Shown: piece by piece, positions 54,026 to 64,000 of the stretch
Layout of the letters: each line of letters starts with the position of its first letter
Numbering within the stretch: the stretch's first letter is position 1
Source: Linnemannia elongata
Lineage: Eukaryota > Mortierellomycota > Mortierellomycetes > Mortierellales > Mortierellaceae
Assembly: GCA_036320915.1 (NCBI GenBank)
Contig: JAXBDG010000002.1
Location: 3,996,001-4,060,000 of the forward strand
Direction of reading: 5' to 3'
DNA: 64,000 nt
Notes under the pieces: model-generated
The model's database searches: none
What the model saw: only the letters and a program-made list of their open reading frames with translations
Told to the model about the DNA's origin: nothing
Position numbers and translations under genes: made by a program

Positions 54026-55111
54026 TTACTTCTTCAGCATGAAGCTGAACAAGGCCAAGCTAGGACAGGGCTTCTTGACCTTCTTGGACTTCTTCTTCTT
54101 TGACCTCTGATCAGCAGCCTCCTCGCCTTCATTGAAGATCGATGCACCCTTAGAGCTGTTGTTCGTGCTCGTGCTGAACCTTCCATCGTCGTTAGACAAA
54201 AAGGAGAGGGTGCCAGACGAGGCAGTGGACTCGACGCCGCCATAGATACCTCGCGTGCTGTCGTTGGACCACCTCCGCTTCTCGAGCGAGACACCTCCGG
54301 GGTTCATCAAACAGCAGGAAGAGGAGCTGCTGGCTTGGAAGCTGGAGAAGTACCGGCTGGTCAGCGAGGGGAGGGAGGTGTTTGAGAAGAAAGTTGTTGA
54401 ATCACTGCTGAGGGAGGAGGCAGAGGGGGCGGGACACATGTTCTTGAGGCGTGGAGAGATCTGGGCACGGGATCTGACGGGTGCAGAGGCCAGGAAAGCG
54501 GATCGCTCGATAGCAGAGGGGCGGCGAGTTGTTAACGTTGCTTTTGCTGGAGAGTCGGGTGATGCTGATGTGGTAGGTTGTTCAGGCGAGGTCAAGGTGG
54601 ACATGGTATTGGAGGAAGAGATGCTGGGGTTGGACTTGTGCGCAGAGGACGAAGGAGTGGAAGGGCGATGCATCGTCCGGTGGTCGAGACTGGTATAGCT
54701 GAACTCGCTGTTGATACTGCTGCATCTGCTGGTGGGCCTTGAGGGCGTAAGAGTCGAGGATGTGGAGGTGGTGGAGGTGACGGAGGTGGTGCGGGTTGGG
54801 ATCGTCATGGTGGCGGTGAGATCGTTTGCTGTTGGTTTGCTGCTGTATGTGTGTGTTGATGATGTGTCGATGGGGCTGGGCATGTGCATGATAGGTAATG
54901 AAGTCGAGGTGAGGACTGTGCTCGACGGTGAAGAAGAAGAAGACTCTGTTGGGGTCGAGGGATCGGTAGGGGATGGTGGGAGAGAACCGAAAGATGTGGT
55001 GCGAGAGCTGTAACCGAATGTGAATCGAACACGTCTCTTTGTAGAAGAAGAGCGGGACTTTGTGGCCGTTGTTGTTGTGAAGGGGGTATAGAAGAGAGAA
55101 GTAGAAGACAT
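54026..55111 (-). CDS. Ser/Thr-rich protein with RVxF motif, unknown function
   Basis: Single-exon minus-strand frame, 361 residues, about half Ser/Thr. Near the N-terminus KRRVRFTFG fits the RVxF docking motif for protein phosphatase 1, followed by GSLPPSP. Other ordered-looking islands are RPSAIERSAFLASAPVRSRAQ (shown in part), about residues 196-215, and LEKRRWSNDSTRGIYGG. The C-terminus is a Lys-rich run (KKKKSKKVKKPCPSL) and an apolar end. No membrane segment or known domain. Candidate regulatory subunit or substrate; the assignment rests only on the short motif. A TATA-like box lies about 220 bp upstream. Confidence 0.68.
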   Translation of the reverse strand: MSSTSLFYTPFTTTTATKSRSSSTKRRVRFTFGYSSRTTSFGSLPPSPTDPSTPTESSSSSPSSTVLTSTSLPIMHMPSPIDTSSTHTYSSKPTANDLTATMTIPTRTTSVTSTTSTSSTLTPSRPTSRCSSINSEFSYTSLDHRTMHRPSTPSSSAHKSNPSISSSNTMSTLTSPEQPTTSASPDSPAKATLTTRRPSAIERSAFLASAPVRSRAQISPRLKNMCPAPSASSLSSDSTTFFSNTSLPSLTSRYFSSFQASSSSSCCLMNPGGVSLEKRRWSNDSTRGIYGGVESTASSGTLSFLSNDDGRFSTSTNNSSKGASIFNEGEEAADQRSKKKKSKKVKKPCPSLALFSFMLKK

Positions 55112-55326
55112 TGTTGCGCAGGAAGTTGAAAAAGGCGAGTAAATACAAGGTGTGGGTGATGGTGTGCTGCTGCGTTATAGATGTGCAAGAAAGAGTAAAA
55201 GGACAACGTCGTTAACGTAAAAGATAAAAAGACAGAAAGAGAGCGAGAAATGCGTGTAAAAAACGAAAAGGTGAAGAAGGGAAGAGGAAAAGAAAGGAGG
55301 GAAAACAAAGTGGGCAGTGCGGTTGG

Positions 55327-55334
55327 TTTATATA
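55327..55334 (-). promoter_or_regulatory. TATA-like box of the RVxF orphan gene
   Basis: On the minus strand TATATAAA lies about 215 bp before the ATG at 55111, the best TATA consensus match I noticed in the window. Confidence 0.5.
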
Positions 55335-57574
55335 CTGCTGAATTATCGTTCAGGGCGCAGGGGACAGCCTCAGCAGTAATGGGCAAGGCACAAGCACACC
55401 ATTCAAAGTCCCCTACTAATGGTTTAAACAAGGGAAGAATCAAAATGCTCTCATGTTTTGTCTTGTCGATGTTCGACCCCGCCCTCCTTTCTCTTCTGAA
55501 TAAGTGGTGTGTGTCCTCCCATTGTTTTGTTGCTGTTGGTATTTTAATTGAGCACTTGGACAAAAGAGGGGCGGGAGAAAAAAGAGAACGAGGAGGGTGC
55601 AGCAATTAGCACCAGCCTAAAAGTAATATAAAAAAGAAAATGGAGAAAGGCTCGACCCTCGAGTGACAACGTGCTCACTCAACCCCTCTTTTTACTTTAC
55701 TTGTCCTGCTTTGCTTTGCTTTGCTTACTATTTGACCCACTCATATTCTTCCTCGGACCTAATTGCAAAAATGCGAAGCGACCGTTTTGTTTCTGTGTGC
55801 CTTTGCTTCGCAACGAATTAATAATTCAGAAGCAATTCGATGAACTCCTCCTGCATACCCAATCATTTGTTCGTCTTCATACTCCTTTCTTTCATTTTGT
55901 TCGCATCCGGTCCACTTGTTTTCTTTTTTCATATAACACTTCATTGACCCCCTACCAGTCAACAAAGCCAAGCCAAGCGAAGCCAAGCCGAGACAGGTCA
56001 TGTCAGTTCAGTTCAATTCAGGAACAGGGCAATTGAACACAACAAGGCTTGATTTCAAGACATTAGTAAGGGGGACAGGGGTAAAAGGAGGAGTGTAAGT
56101 CGTTGTTTTATGGTGTGCTCAATCCTCTTGCTCCCCTGCAGGAGGTTTAAAGACAAACAAACAACAAACAAAGAGGTCGACACAACACACCATAATGCCA
56201 CTTCCCTATTCTTCAAATCCAACTAGCTCAGCAGAGTCAATGCCCACAGAGAGAGGATTGAGTGGTTTAGGTTGACAGCACACCCTATAACCATGTGTCT
56301 ACTTTGTGCAAGCATTTGTCCACGGAGAAAGAAGATGATTCGGATGAATTATCCTCTCTGTATCTCTGCTCACCACTTTTTCACCCCTCCATCCATTCCA
56401 TCCTTCTTGCATGCCTCCTCCTCCCTTTTTTTGCATGCCCTCGCACATCTCGCACATCTCGCGTTAACGGCCAGCAATAATCACGCGGATTGACTTGGTG
56501 CCTAGATCGGGCAAATTGCTTTACTGGGCTCGGGAATGGTATGGAATGGAATGGAATACAAAAACCACAACGGACAGGCTGAAGGAGGATGAAAATAGCA
56601 ACACCAACAGCCTTGAGGGGGCCATGACATAGGGGCTAATAATCCAAATAAAGACGGAGAGACGGATGAGAGTTACCAGGTGATATTACGGTCGTGGTGC
56701 TGGCAGTAACGGTTGAACGGATGATCCTTTACTTCTTTCACTAATGTCCCGTCTGTGTAGTATTGCGGTTTAGAGCAATTATGGGAGCTCGATGTGTTGC
56801 CTTGTGTCTGGTTATGTTGTGGCGGTGGTGCTTATACATTGTAGAGAGGCGTAACCAACCAACCGGCCCCGGGCTTAGTAAAACAAATGCCCTCCCCAAT
56901 CGCTACTGGCTGCATCAATACACTTCCATTTGACCCTTCTCTTGTCTCCCCTGAGACCCACAGCTTTGGAAAGGCAAGAGCGATTCCAGATAAAACAAAC
57001 AAGTCAATGGGAATAAACTTTGTCCAAACCGAAAGAACGAAAAAAAAAGTTACAAGGAGAAAAACATACCTACAAACGCCCCTGTGAGTTCGTAGGCAGG
57101 GGATGAACCTTTTTTTTTTGGAGTGAGGGTACGCAAAAGGTACGGCACATGGTAAAGAACCATCAAACGAAAACTTTAGCAAGCAAGAGAACAAACACAA
57201 CGAGAGTAGAGAGGTGTGTTGACCATTCAAACAACCTCTATTGTAAAAGAAGAAACCTCCGTGGAGGAATGATCTCTAGCAATTAACTTTCTCTATGTGA
57301 CGGAATGCTAAACGTGCACACATACCTGCCATCAATTCAGAGCTTGGAGTTTTCGCCTCTTTGCCGCCGCCGCCGTACCCCGTTTTTTTGTTCTTCACTT
57401 TTTGTGATCGACACCGTTTGCCATCGTACAAAAAGCACTTTCGAAACATTCATTTACTTGAGACTGAGTGGGACGGGAAGAGGATGTCCCCGACAATTAA
57501 GCATCTTATAATTGAATACAATTAGTCAATTGTGTTGTGAGTGCATGGCTTGTTGGCATTTTTTGTTTGCTCTC

Positions 57575-57576
<2 letters not shown>

Positions 57577-57606
<30 letters not shown>
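57577..57606. repeat. T30 homopolymer
   Basis: A pure T run in intergenic DNA. Confidence 0.85.
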
Positions 57607-57608
<2 letters not shown>

Positions 57609-58371
57609 CTCCTCTCTTTACACATCAGTATTTTTCTTTGCTCTAAGAGTTGAGGTGAAAGGTTATTTTTATCCCCCACCACATGGACCACTTTCCCCGC
57701 GGAATCGTCTTCTTTTCCAGCAGAAGCGATTTGAAGTAAAAAAAAAAAAAAAAAACCTTCAGTTGCCTGTTTTCTAAGTTTGAGGCTGGCTCGCACTTGC
57801 TGAGTCGATGGCTCTATGTGAGAGAGTGAAGGCAGTGAGAAAGGGGCTGAAGGACAACAAGGTTTACATTTGTTTCTGCTTCTCTCTGGGAAAGTCCATT
57901 TTTTTTTCGATCCTTACACAGCCCTGAACCATAACCGGTGCGAGGGAAGTGAATGGGCAGGGAGGGCGACCCGATCACTGTTAAGGCAGCTCAAGCAACT
58001 GGCAAACTCTGAAGTCAAACCAAGCTAGTGTTTTAGGCTGTGTCCACATAGTAAAGTTTCACTGGAAGCATTCTAGGGCAACATGCAGAGAGGAATAGAA
58101 CCGTGATGCACAGAACATTGCTTGTTGCCCCCTGCCCCGCCCCCTGTCTCGGTTCGACCGTTTCATCCCTGTTTTGCATGGATTCATATTCTTATTGGTG
58201 ATAAAGTATTTTTCTTTTTAATTATTGGAAACAAAGGACTATGGTACAAGGGAAAGTGGGAGGATTGATAGATAGTTATAGATAAAAATGCCATTTTTCT
58301 ATGCATGCAATAGAGTCGAGACGCCTATTCGCCAGCGAACAGTAAGAAGGGGAGGGGGAAAAGAACCGTCT

Positions 58372-60442
58372 CTACTGGGTAAAAGCAGCGCACCGGTCCA
58401 ACTCAGGATGGGGCTCGGCGGGGTCGATCCAGGAGTGGATAGTAATGTAGAGGGTAAAGATCATGGCAGCGACACCAACCACTCCAAGAGCAATATCAAT
58501 AGCCTTAGCCTTCCAGGTCTTGGCACAGGCTTTGTAATGGAACAAGGCTGGGAAGATGAAGCAGAGGGGCATGCAGGCCACGCTTCCGATGAGCGAGACA
58601 AAGATATCCAAGGAAGGGCCACCAACTCCAAAGGCGACGAAGGCACAGATCAAGATCAAGAGGGTGCGGACAGCGTTCTTCTGCATCTTGACCTTGAAGC
58701 TGCGGCCGCCAGACTTTTCACCCCACCAGGCGTTCTCAACGATCTTCGAGGCTGGAGACAACATAAGAGGGACGGAGAGGATGATGGCGCACGAGTAGAG
58801 GATTTCGACGGTGATGGTCATGCCGCCGGTGACGGGAAGGTTCATGAGGACAATGGTCTGGACATTGCTACCAAAGGCAGAGTAGCAGAGGGCACCCACG
58901 CTGGCGAAAATACCGGTTACGATAGTCATGGTAATAGCGAGGACGCGAGGAAACTTTTCGGGCTCGGCCATGGACTCAGTGATAGGAATGACTATTGGAG
59001 CAGGACAAGACATTTCAAAGGGGGGTTAGTGAATGATTCTAAACCATGCTCGTACATGATCAACAACGTCTTTGTTATTCACAAAATAAAGGAAAAAAGG
59101 TGGACACTTACTCAGGCCAATACCCTCATAGGAAAAGACAGCGGTACCCAGGAAAAGAGCAAAGCTCTCACTGTTGAACAACTTGATCTCGGGACCCATG
59201 CCATGGTGCGCCAGACTGTCGATCGAAAAGTACCAGAGATAGACGATACCAATGATAATAAACACGTTGGCGAGCATACTGGGTAGGGAAAGCAGGGCCA
59301 TGCGACGGATCAAGACCAGGGGGATCAAGACGACCAAGGGGATCAAGATGTAAAACTTTTCCTGAATTCCTGTGAACTGACACTTGGTAAACGTCTGGAC
59401 GACCGCGAACAGGTTCTGGGAGACAAAGATCAGGTAAGCACATACGAAACCCATTTGGGAAAGAGCTACCGCCCACAGAACCAAGAGTCTCATCCATTTG
59501 CCGTACAGAACAAAGCCCATGTCCTGAAAGTTTTCCCGCACGATGAGACGGACCTTAACCAAGAGCAGGAATGCGATACAGCAGATGAAGGCGACGACCG
59601 CAAGAGTGATGCATGAAAACAGAAGGCCTGGAAGGTAGTTAAGAATAAAAAAAAAAAACAAGAGTGAGGGTCAGTGTTGGACAGATGGCCACAGAAGTAA
59701 AGGAGCATTTTCATAAGGAACATGAAGCACTGCATGGTCAGACAACCAAAAAAAAAAAAAAAAAAAAAAAAAAGTGCGACGACATACCACCATTCTTGAA
59801 GGCATTGGGCAAGAAAAGGACTCCTGTGCCGACAAAGGCCTTTCCAAGCAGCAAACTGGCCCTGAGAGCTGACACGTTGCCACGAGGAGGCTCGTCGTTC
59901 GAATCGATGCTGCTCTCATCCTCATGTATCAATGTACCGACATAAGTTGGGTGTTGAGAGACAATGCCAGGGTGAGTAGGGTCCAAGGGTCTGTTCTTCT
60001 CGTCCACTGTGGTGACATGCGAAGGTGACCGCGATATCTTGCCACCGGCACCCTTCTCCATCGCTGAGACAATGTCGCCCTCATCGACATTCGAGGTCCT
60101 GCGAGAGCGGGATCCTCCATAGTTCTCGTACATCGAGGTATAGTCCGAGTTGGCAGAGACCAGCCATGAGACTGGGCGGGATGCTGGTCTTGATCCTGGT
60201 CTTGATCCTGGCCTTGAGTTGGGCCTGGATGTCCGTGAGCGAGAGTTGGCTCTTGATCCTGGGTTGGAGCCGCCATGCTGCCTGCCGAGGTTAGAGCGAC
60301 CACGTTGCTGACCCTGTTCAAGTTGGAAGGTCAGACTCCTCTCAAGACTGGGCGATGGAGTCAAGTGGACTTGTGTGGGCTGGGTGACTGTTGGTGGTGG
60401 AGCGAGCTTGGAGGTATCGGTGTGGGTTTTTTCGTCGCTCAT
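58372..60442 (-). CDS. AAAP-family amino acid transporter, vacuolar AVT-like
   Basis: Three exons on the minus strand: 60442-59788, 59627-59112 and 58991-58372, both junctions phase 1, giving 596 residues. The first ~190 residues are a cytosolic disordered tail with an Arg/Ser/Pro repeat (SRPGSRPGSRPASRPVS). The transporter body starts at about 192 with the family signature ALRASLLLGKAFVGTGVLFLP and continues with LLFSCITLAVVAF, GMGPEIKLFN, FSYEGIGLIIPITESM and later SPASKIVENAWW. About 11 membrane segments are expected. Avt3/Avt4-type proteins move neutral or basic amino acids across the vacuolar membrane, and the long N-terminal tail is typical of fungal members. Intron 1 (160 bp) contains an A26 run on the plus strand (59748-59773), a T-run in the sense direction near the acceptor side. 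Confidence 0.88.
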
Positions 60443-63077
60443 TTTCGTGTGTTGTTATGCGAAGTGATAGAGGAGAGGAAATGAGAGAAAGAAAGAGAGA
60501 AAAAAAATAAGGAGGATGCAGAGTAGATGGTATCAAATAAGAAAGAACGAGGGTGTGCAAGGAATGATGCTGTGAAGAAGTCAAGACGAGTGTTGTTGGA
60601 GGATGATGGAACCAAGGTAGAGGGAAACATGCCTCCCTTTAAATACACTTTCTCCTCTCGGCCAAAGATGATGAGGAAGAAGAGACAACCACAGTGCATT
60701 GGGTATCTTCCTATAAGATTATGGTTGTCTATGACCGCATACTGCTGGCCCCTTCTTCCCTCCCTCTCCTCTCCCTCTGTGCCTCATCTTCATCCCATAT
60801 CTCCACTGCTCTCATTCAGAAAAATCTATACGTCTCGCCTGCTGGACTTGAACTCCCTTCGAAACTGCCAAATGGCGACTCTATTTTCGTGGAGTCGAGG
60901 TCCTGCCTGCCTGCTGGGTACCTACCCTGCCAATAACGGAGAGGGTTTACCGGAGAATAGAAAAAAGAAATGAGAGACCAGCAATGCACTAGTGCAAGGC
61001 ATTCTGTCGAATCGGGGGCCTCGTAAAAAAAATAAAGGGAGCAATGCAAACCCTTCAGGCACAACTGTGATCCATGTCTCTTGCGCAACACTGAGCGAGC
61101 GTTCTTTTTTCTCCTCTCTTCGATCATAGACTTTGACCGTGGCCGGCGCCATTTTCCCACCTTCATCTTGACTCGCCGATCGATGGTTACTTTCCGACCT
61201 TGACAAGGACATGCTGAGAGGGGGGGGGAGGGTAAGTGATACTGGGACCTTTGTTCTTTGACTCGTTTTGTCGCTTTTTGCAAAGGGACAGGCAAGGTTT
61301 TCAATGCACTGCTTAGATGCCCATGTGGGCTCAAGATTTATCTCCTCTGCGTACCTTGCCTCATTAACACTAGTGTGGTATTTCTTTATGTCCATCCACT
61401 AGCCATTTGGCCCCATAAGAATGCATACGTGAAAAAGAAGAGAGAGGTGACCCGCGACTTACCCTTTGGAGACGCCTCAGCACCAATCAATTATGGCAAA
61501 AGCTATTCCCGGATCGACCATGCGCTACTGCTGCTACCGTATCGAAGAAGAGTGATTGGCAGCTCCATTTTACTACTGAAGAACCCTTTAGTCTTTAACA
61601 AGTTCCTCTCTGGCGACAAGTTTGAGCACATATCAGGGTTTTCTTTTTTTTTTTTTTTTTCGTGTCCTATTCTTGCACTTATTTTCTTTCTTTCTCGTCA
61701 ATCCTATGACACAGGGATCCGCTCGTCTTTTTCTCCTTTGTTCTCGCACTCGTGCACAACTGAAATAACACTATCTCTCCTCCTCCTCTTCTCTTTTATC
61801 CCTTGCTCATTCTTCTTCTCATGCCTCTCCCTCTTTCGTTCGCTCATTTTTCGTGATGATGCTTTTTCCCATCCCAATTGACGTCGATATCAATCTCCCA
61901 AAACGCCGATCTGCTGGTCATCCAAGAAGTAGAGCTGGTAGAGGGCAGTGGGCTTTGGTTGGAGGACAGGTCGCTACAGCCAATTGGGGCGATAACGATG
62001 ACCGCATCAAATTCAGGTACAATACGAACACTTATTGTCTTTTTTTCGAGTACCGACAAAAAAAAATTTGTACGCTGCTTTTCTTGGACGAATGATACGG
62101 CAGGGTTCCCAGGGAGCCATTAACCACATTACGTCGTTGAAAAACAATACCCTGATCATGGTTTGCTGTGTCCCTATTTCTAACCTACATGGTGCTAAAG
62201 TTATTGAGACAAAAGTCAGAGAGAGAGCTTGGGATGATGAGAGGCAAGGTGGACCTAACAAGTTGGATCCCATTGGTAGGCTGTGACGAGGGCGACCCGG
62301 AATGCTTCCCGGCAATACCTACAAGACATCACATATTTGCCTGGAGGACCCCTTGCTCGCGAATAAGAGTTGCAAAATACATCTTGTCCATACGTTCTTT
62401 TTATCGGTCGTGTTGCATTTATTTTCTACGCGGACGTATACGTTATTTTTTTACAGGCAATAATAGAGAGCAAAATTATGCATGTACATTGATCTACGCC
62501 GGTCCCGCTCTCGTTCCCGTTGTCTTCCTTCCATTTTATTGATTTAAGATCGATCTCACCTGCAATTCCTTCCATGTTCGCGCTCGTACTCGGTGTCTCT
62601 AGTGTTGCTGGAAGAGTAGGTAGCCTGGCAATTGGGAGATAAGCAGTGTAATTGCCAGGAATGGGGAATAAGCTGGTCGCGTATTGTTGCACCAGTGTGT
62701 AGACAGGGACGGGGTGTGATCGAAGCGAGCAGATGGCTTCGGATCCGATTTGGCGTCGGTCCGACAGCGTCGTTGTGTCCGATTTCTTTCCTAAATGCTC
62801 GCTGCACGCGAGAGTGAGCCATTTTTTTACACAACGGGAAATTAAGGGTGTGTGCGCAGGGCATGGACAAGGAAAGAAAGGGGGTGTCTACGTGCCCTTT
62901 GTCCCCTTCAACACGCGCATTTTGAAGACCGGTTCGCTTTGACACAACAGCACTAAAGTAAAGGGCAAATGATTCCTCTTCCTCTCTTTCATTCGTTCAT
63001 TCGTTCGCAACTCATCACCTTGTTCTCTTCTTCACACTACACATTCATATACATACGTACATTCATACATACACGCC
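60443..63077. other. Divergent intergenic region (AVT-like / aminotransferase)
   Basis: About 2.6 kb. No gene supported. A plus-strand frame at 61258-61881 runs through T- and CT-rich sequence and is not credible. A stretch at about 62104-62286 reads plausibly (GSQGAINHITSLKNNTLIM) but I could not attach an in-phase upstream exon. The last ~100 bp form an A/C-rich leader for the aminotransferase. Confidence 0.5.
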
Positions 63078-64000
63078 ATGTCAAGCAGCACACAACATAC
63101 CCCTGCCCTCAGACTCCAGCAGCTCAGCAGTCATATCGCCAAGAAGGCAGACAAACGTAACCAACAAGAGCTCATTGTCGCATGCATCGTCCCTTGACCG
63201 CTATTGTCCGGATATATCTGACAGCGCCCTCTTACTTTAACTTTTGTCCCTGTTGTAGCCTCGTTCTTTGAGCAAGTCCAAGGAGCACCCGCCGATGTCA
63301 TTTTCGCACTCACATCGTCCTACAAGGCCGACACGGATGCTCAAAAAGTCAACCTCGGTGTTGGTGCTTATCGCACCGAAGAAGGCAAACCATGGGTCCT
63401 CCCCGTCGTGAAAAAGGTGTGTATTGACTTTGTTTCTGACTCTTCATGACCCGCCCTGCTGCGAAGCTCATTTTAATTTCTCATTAACGATATCATTCTC
63501 ATGTCTCGTTGTTTACCTAGGCGGACCATATCATAGTGGAAGATGACAACTTGGACCACGAATACCTGCCAATTCTGGGACTTGAGCCGTTCCGCAAGGC
63601 TGCTGTCAAGTTGATCCTTGGAGCCAACTCGAAGGCCATTACGGAGGGTCGTGCCGGGGCAGCTCAGTGTATCTCTGGAACGGGAGCAGTCTACACCGGT
63701 GCACACTTTCTCTCAAAGCACTACCCCGTGAAGGGCGCAGCCTGTTACATCTCCAAGCCCACCTGGGGTATGTTCCTTGTTGCAATCTTTTCTCTTTCCT
63801 CTAGGCTTTGTCGATATTGTTTTTGAATGCCTATCAGCGAAGGGAAAACATGATCGGGAGTCCGTCACTTTGTGCACTTTAGTCTGTCAACCTTGGCACT
63901 TGTCAACTTCTTGCTCTCACATTTTCATCCTGGCCGGATAATGTGTTTGCAGCGGATGCCGACAGGACCATCACAAGCTTTGCAACCCACAAAAGCGATA
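63078..64000 (+). CDS. Aspartate aminotransferase, N-terminal part (3' end beyond the window)
   Basis: Exons 63078-63156, 63259-63416 and 63521-63767 join in phase (1, 0). They encode the N-terminal domain of a class I PLP-dependent aspartate aminotransferase, which interconverts aspartate and 2-oxoglutarate with oxaloacetate and glutamate. Family landmarks are SFFEQVQGAPADVIFALT, KVNLGVGAYRTEEGKPWVLP, LDHEYLPILGL, SGTGAVYTGAHFL and ISKPTW. The PLP-binding lysine lies beyond the edge. The N-terminus (MSSSTQHTPALRLQQLSSHIAKKAD) has basic residues but I cannot say whether it is a mitochondrial signal. A fourth exon probably starts after TTTGCAG near 63952, but the reading there (ADADRTITSF) does not match the expected GNH continuation, so that acceptor is uncertain. 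The GTAACC donor at 63157 is unusual. Confidence 0.85.

Larger units (their letters stand above)
55112..58371. other. Gene-free intergenic region
   Basis: About 3.3 kb without a supportable gene. It holds the promoter of the orphan gene, short repeats of AAGCC (about 55969-55990), ATGGA (about 56536-56555), a 10-bp inverted repeat (56108-56117 with 56186-56195), T30 at 57577-57606 and an A-run near 57737-57755. Frames here are short and unbiased. Confidence 0.55.

Noticed and set aside
54255..54698. 147-codon plus-strand frame opposite the RVxF orphan
   Set aside because: Both strands are open over this stretch. The minus-strand frame is longer (361 codons), has a TATA-like box upstream and a Ser/Thr-rich composition matching other disordered proteins here, so it was preferred.
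60838..60920. tRNA-like sequence (B-box-like GTTCAAGTCC on the minus strand)
   Set aside because: The T-stem does not pair (only the closing G-C fits) and no A-box or acceptor stem could be found at proper spacing.
61258..61881. 207-codon plus-strand frame
   Set aside because: Runs through T-tracts and CT-rich sequence giving Phe/Leu/Ser runs; no family recognised.
62035..62286. 83-codon plus-strand frame with a protein-like middle (GAINHITSLKNNTLIMVCCVP)
   Set aside because: Could be an exon or relic, but neither of the two open upstream frames joins it in the right phase at the available splice sites, and I recognise no family.

Overview
The window looks like nuclear DNA of an early-diverging filamentous fungus, most likely Mortierellomycota (Mortierella/Linnemannia-like). 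The evidence is: spliceosomal introns with GTAAGT/GTATGT donors and CTAAC-type branch points; C/T-rich promoter and leader sequences; many long A/T homopolymers and microsatellites; and Sel1-repeat proteins of a style I associate with Mortierellaceae. The lineage is inferred from sequence style, not from a marker gene. There is no bacterial operon structure, and I found no transposon, CRISPR array, rRNA or convincing tRNA.

I support 16 protein-coding genes, 2 of them cut by the window edges. All intron-containing models below except the edge-truncated aminotransferase were built by matching splice phases by eye, and each closes in frame. Left part (1-16.2 kb): the 5' portion of a polyQ membrane protein (-); a MIC26/27-type MICOS subunit with an extraordinary repeat extension (-); a SET/SMYD-like protein (+); a TPR/MYND-finger protein (-); a DUF2015 protein (+); and an MFS siderophore-type transporter (-) whose promoter carries two perfect iron-GATA consensus sites.

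Middle (16.2-46.7 kb): an arrestin-like protein (+); an APC amino acid/GABA/choline-type permease (+) that needs a 4-nt microexon; and a large CAMK-type Ser/Thr kinase with a split KA1 domain (-), whose first intron is about 2.5 kb. A 7.4 kb gene-free, microsatellite-rich stretch follows, then a Ser-rich orphan (+) and a membrane-anchored class 3 lipase (+).

Right part (46.7-64 kb): a tandem pair of Sel1-repeat proteins (+), both ending in a CaaX-like box, with a decayed Sel1 relic between them; a Ser/Thr-rich orphan with an RVxF motif (-); a vacuolar-type AAAP amino acid transporter (-); and the 5' part of an aspartate aminotransferase (+).

The neighbours form no obvious pathway. Loose links are nutrient handling (siderophore transporter, two amino acid transporters, aspartate aminotransferase, arrestin) and membrane biology (MICOS, lipase, prenylated Sel1 pair). 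The most unusual items are the MICOS protein with apolipoprotein-like 22- and 18-residue repeats, the Sel1-CaaX tandem with an exact four-unit expansion, the 4-nt microexon, and the paired iron-GATA sites.
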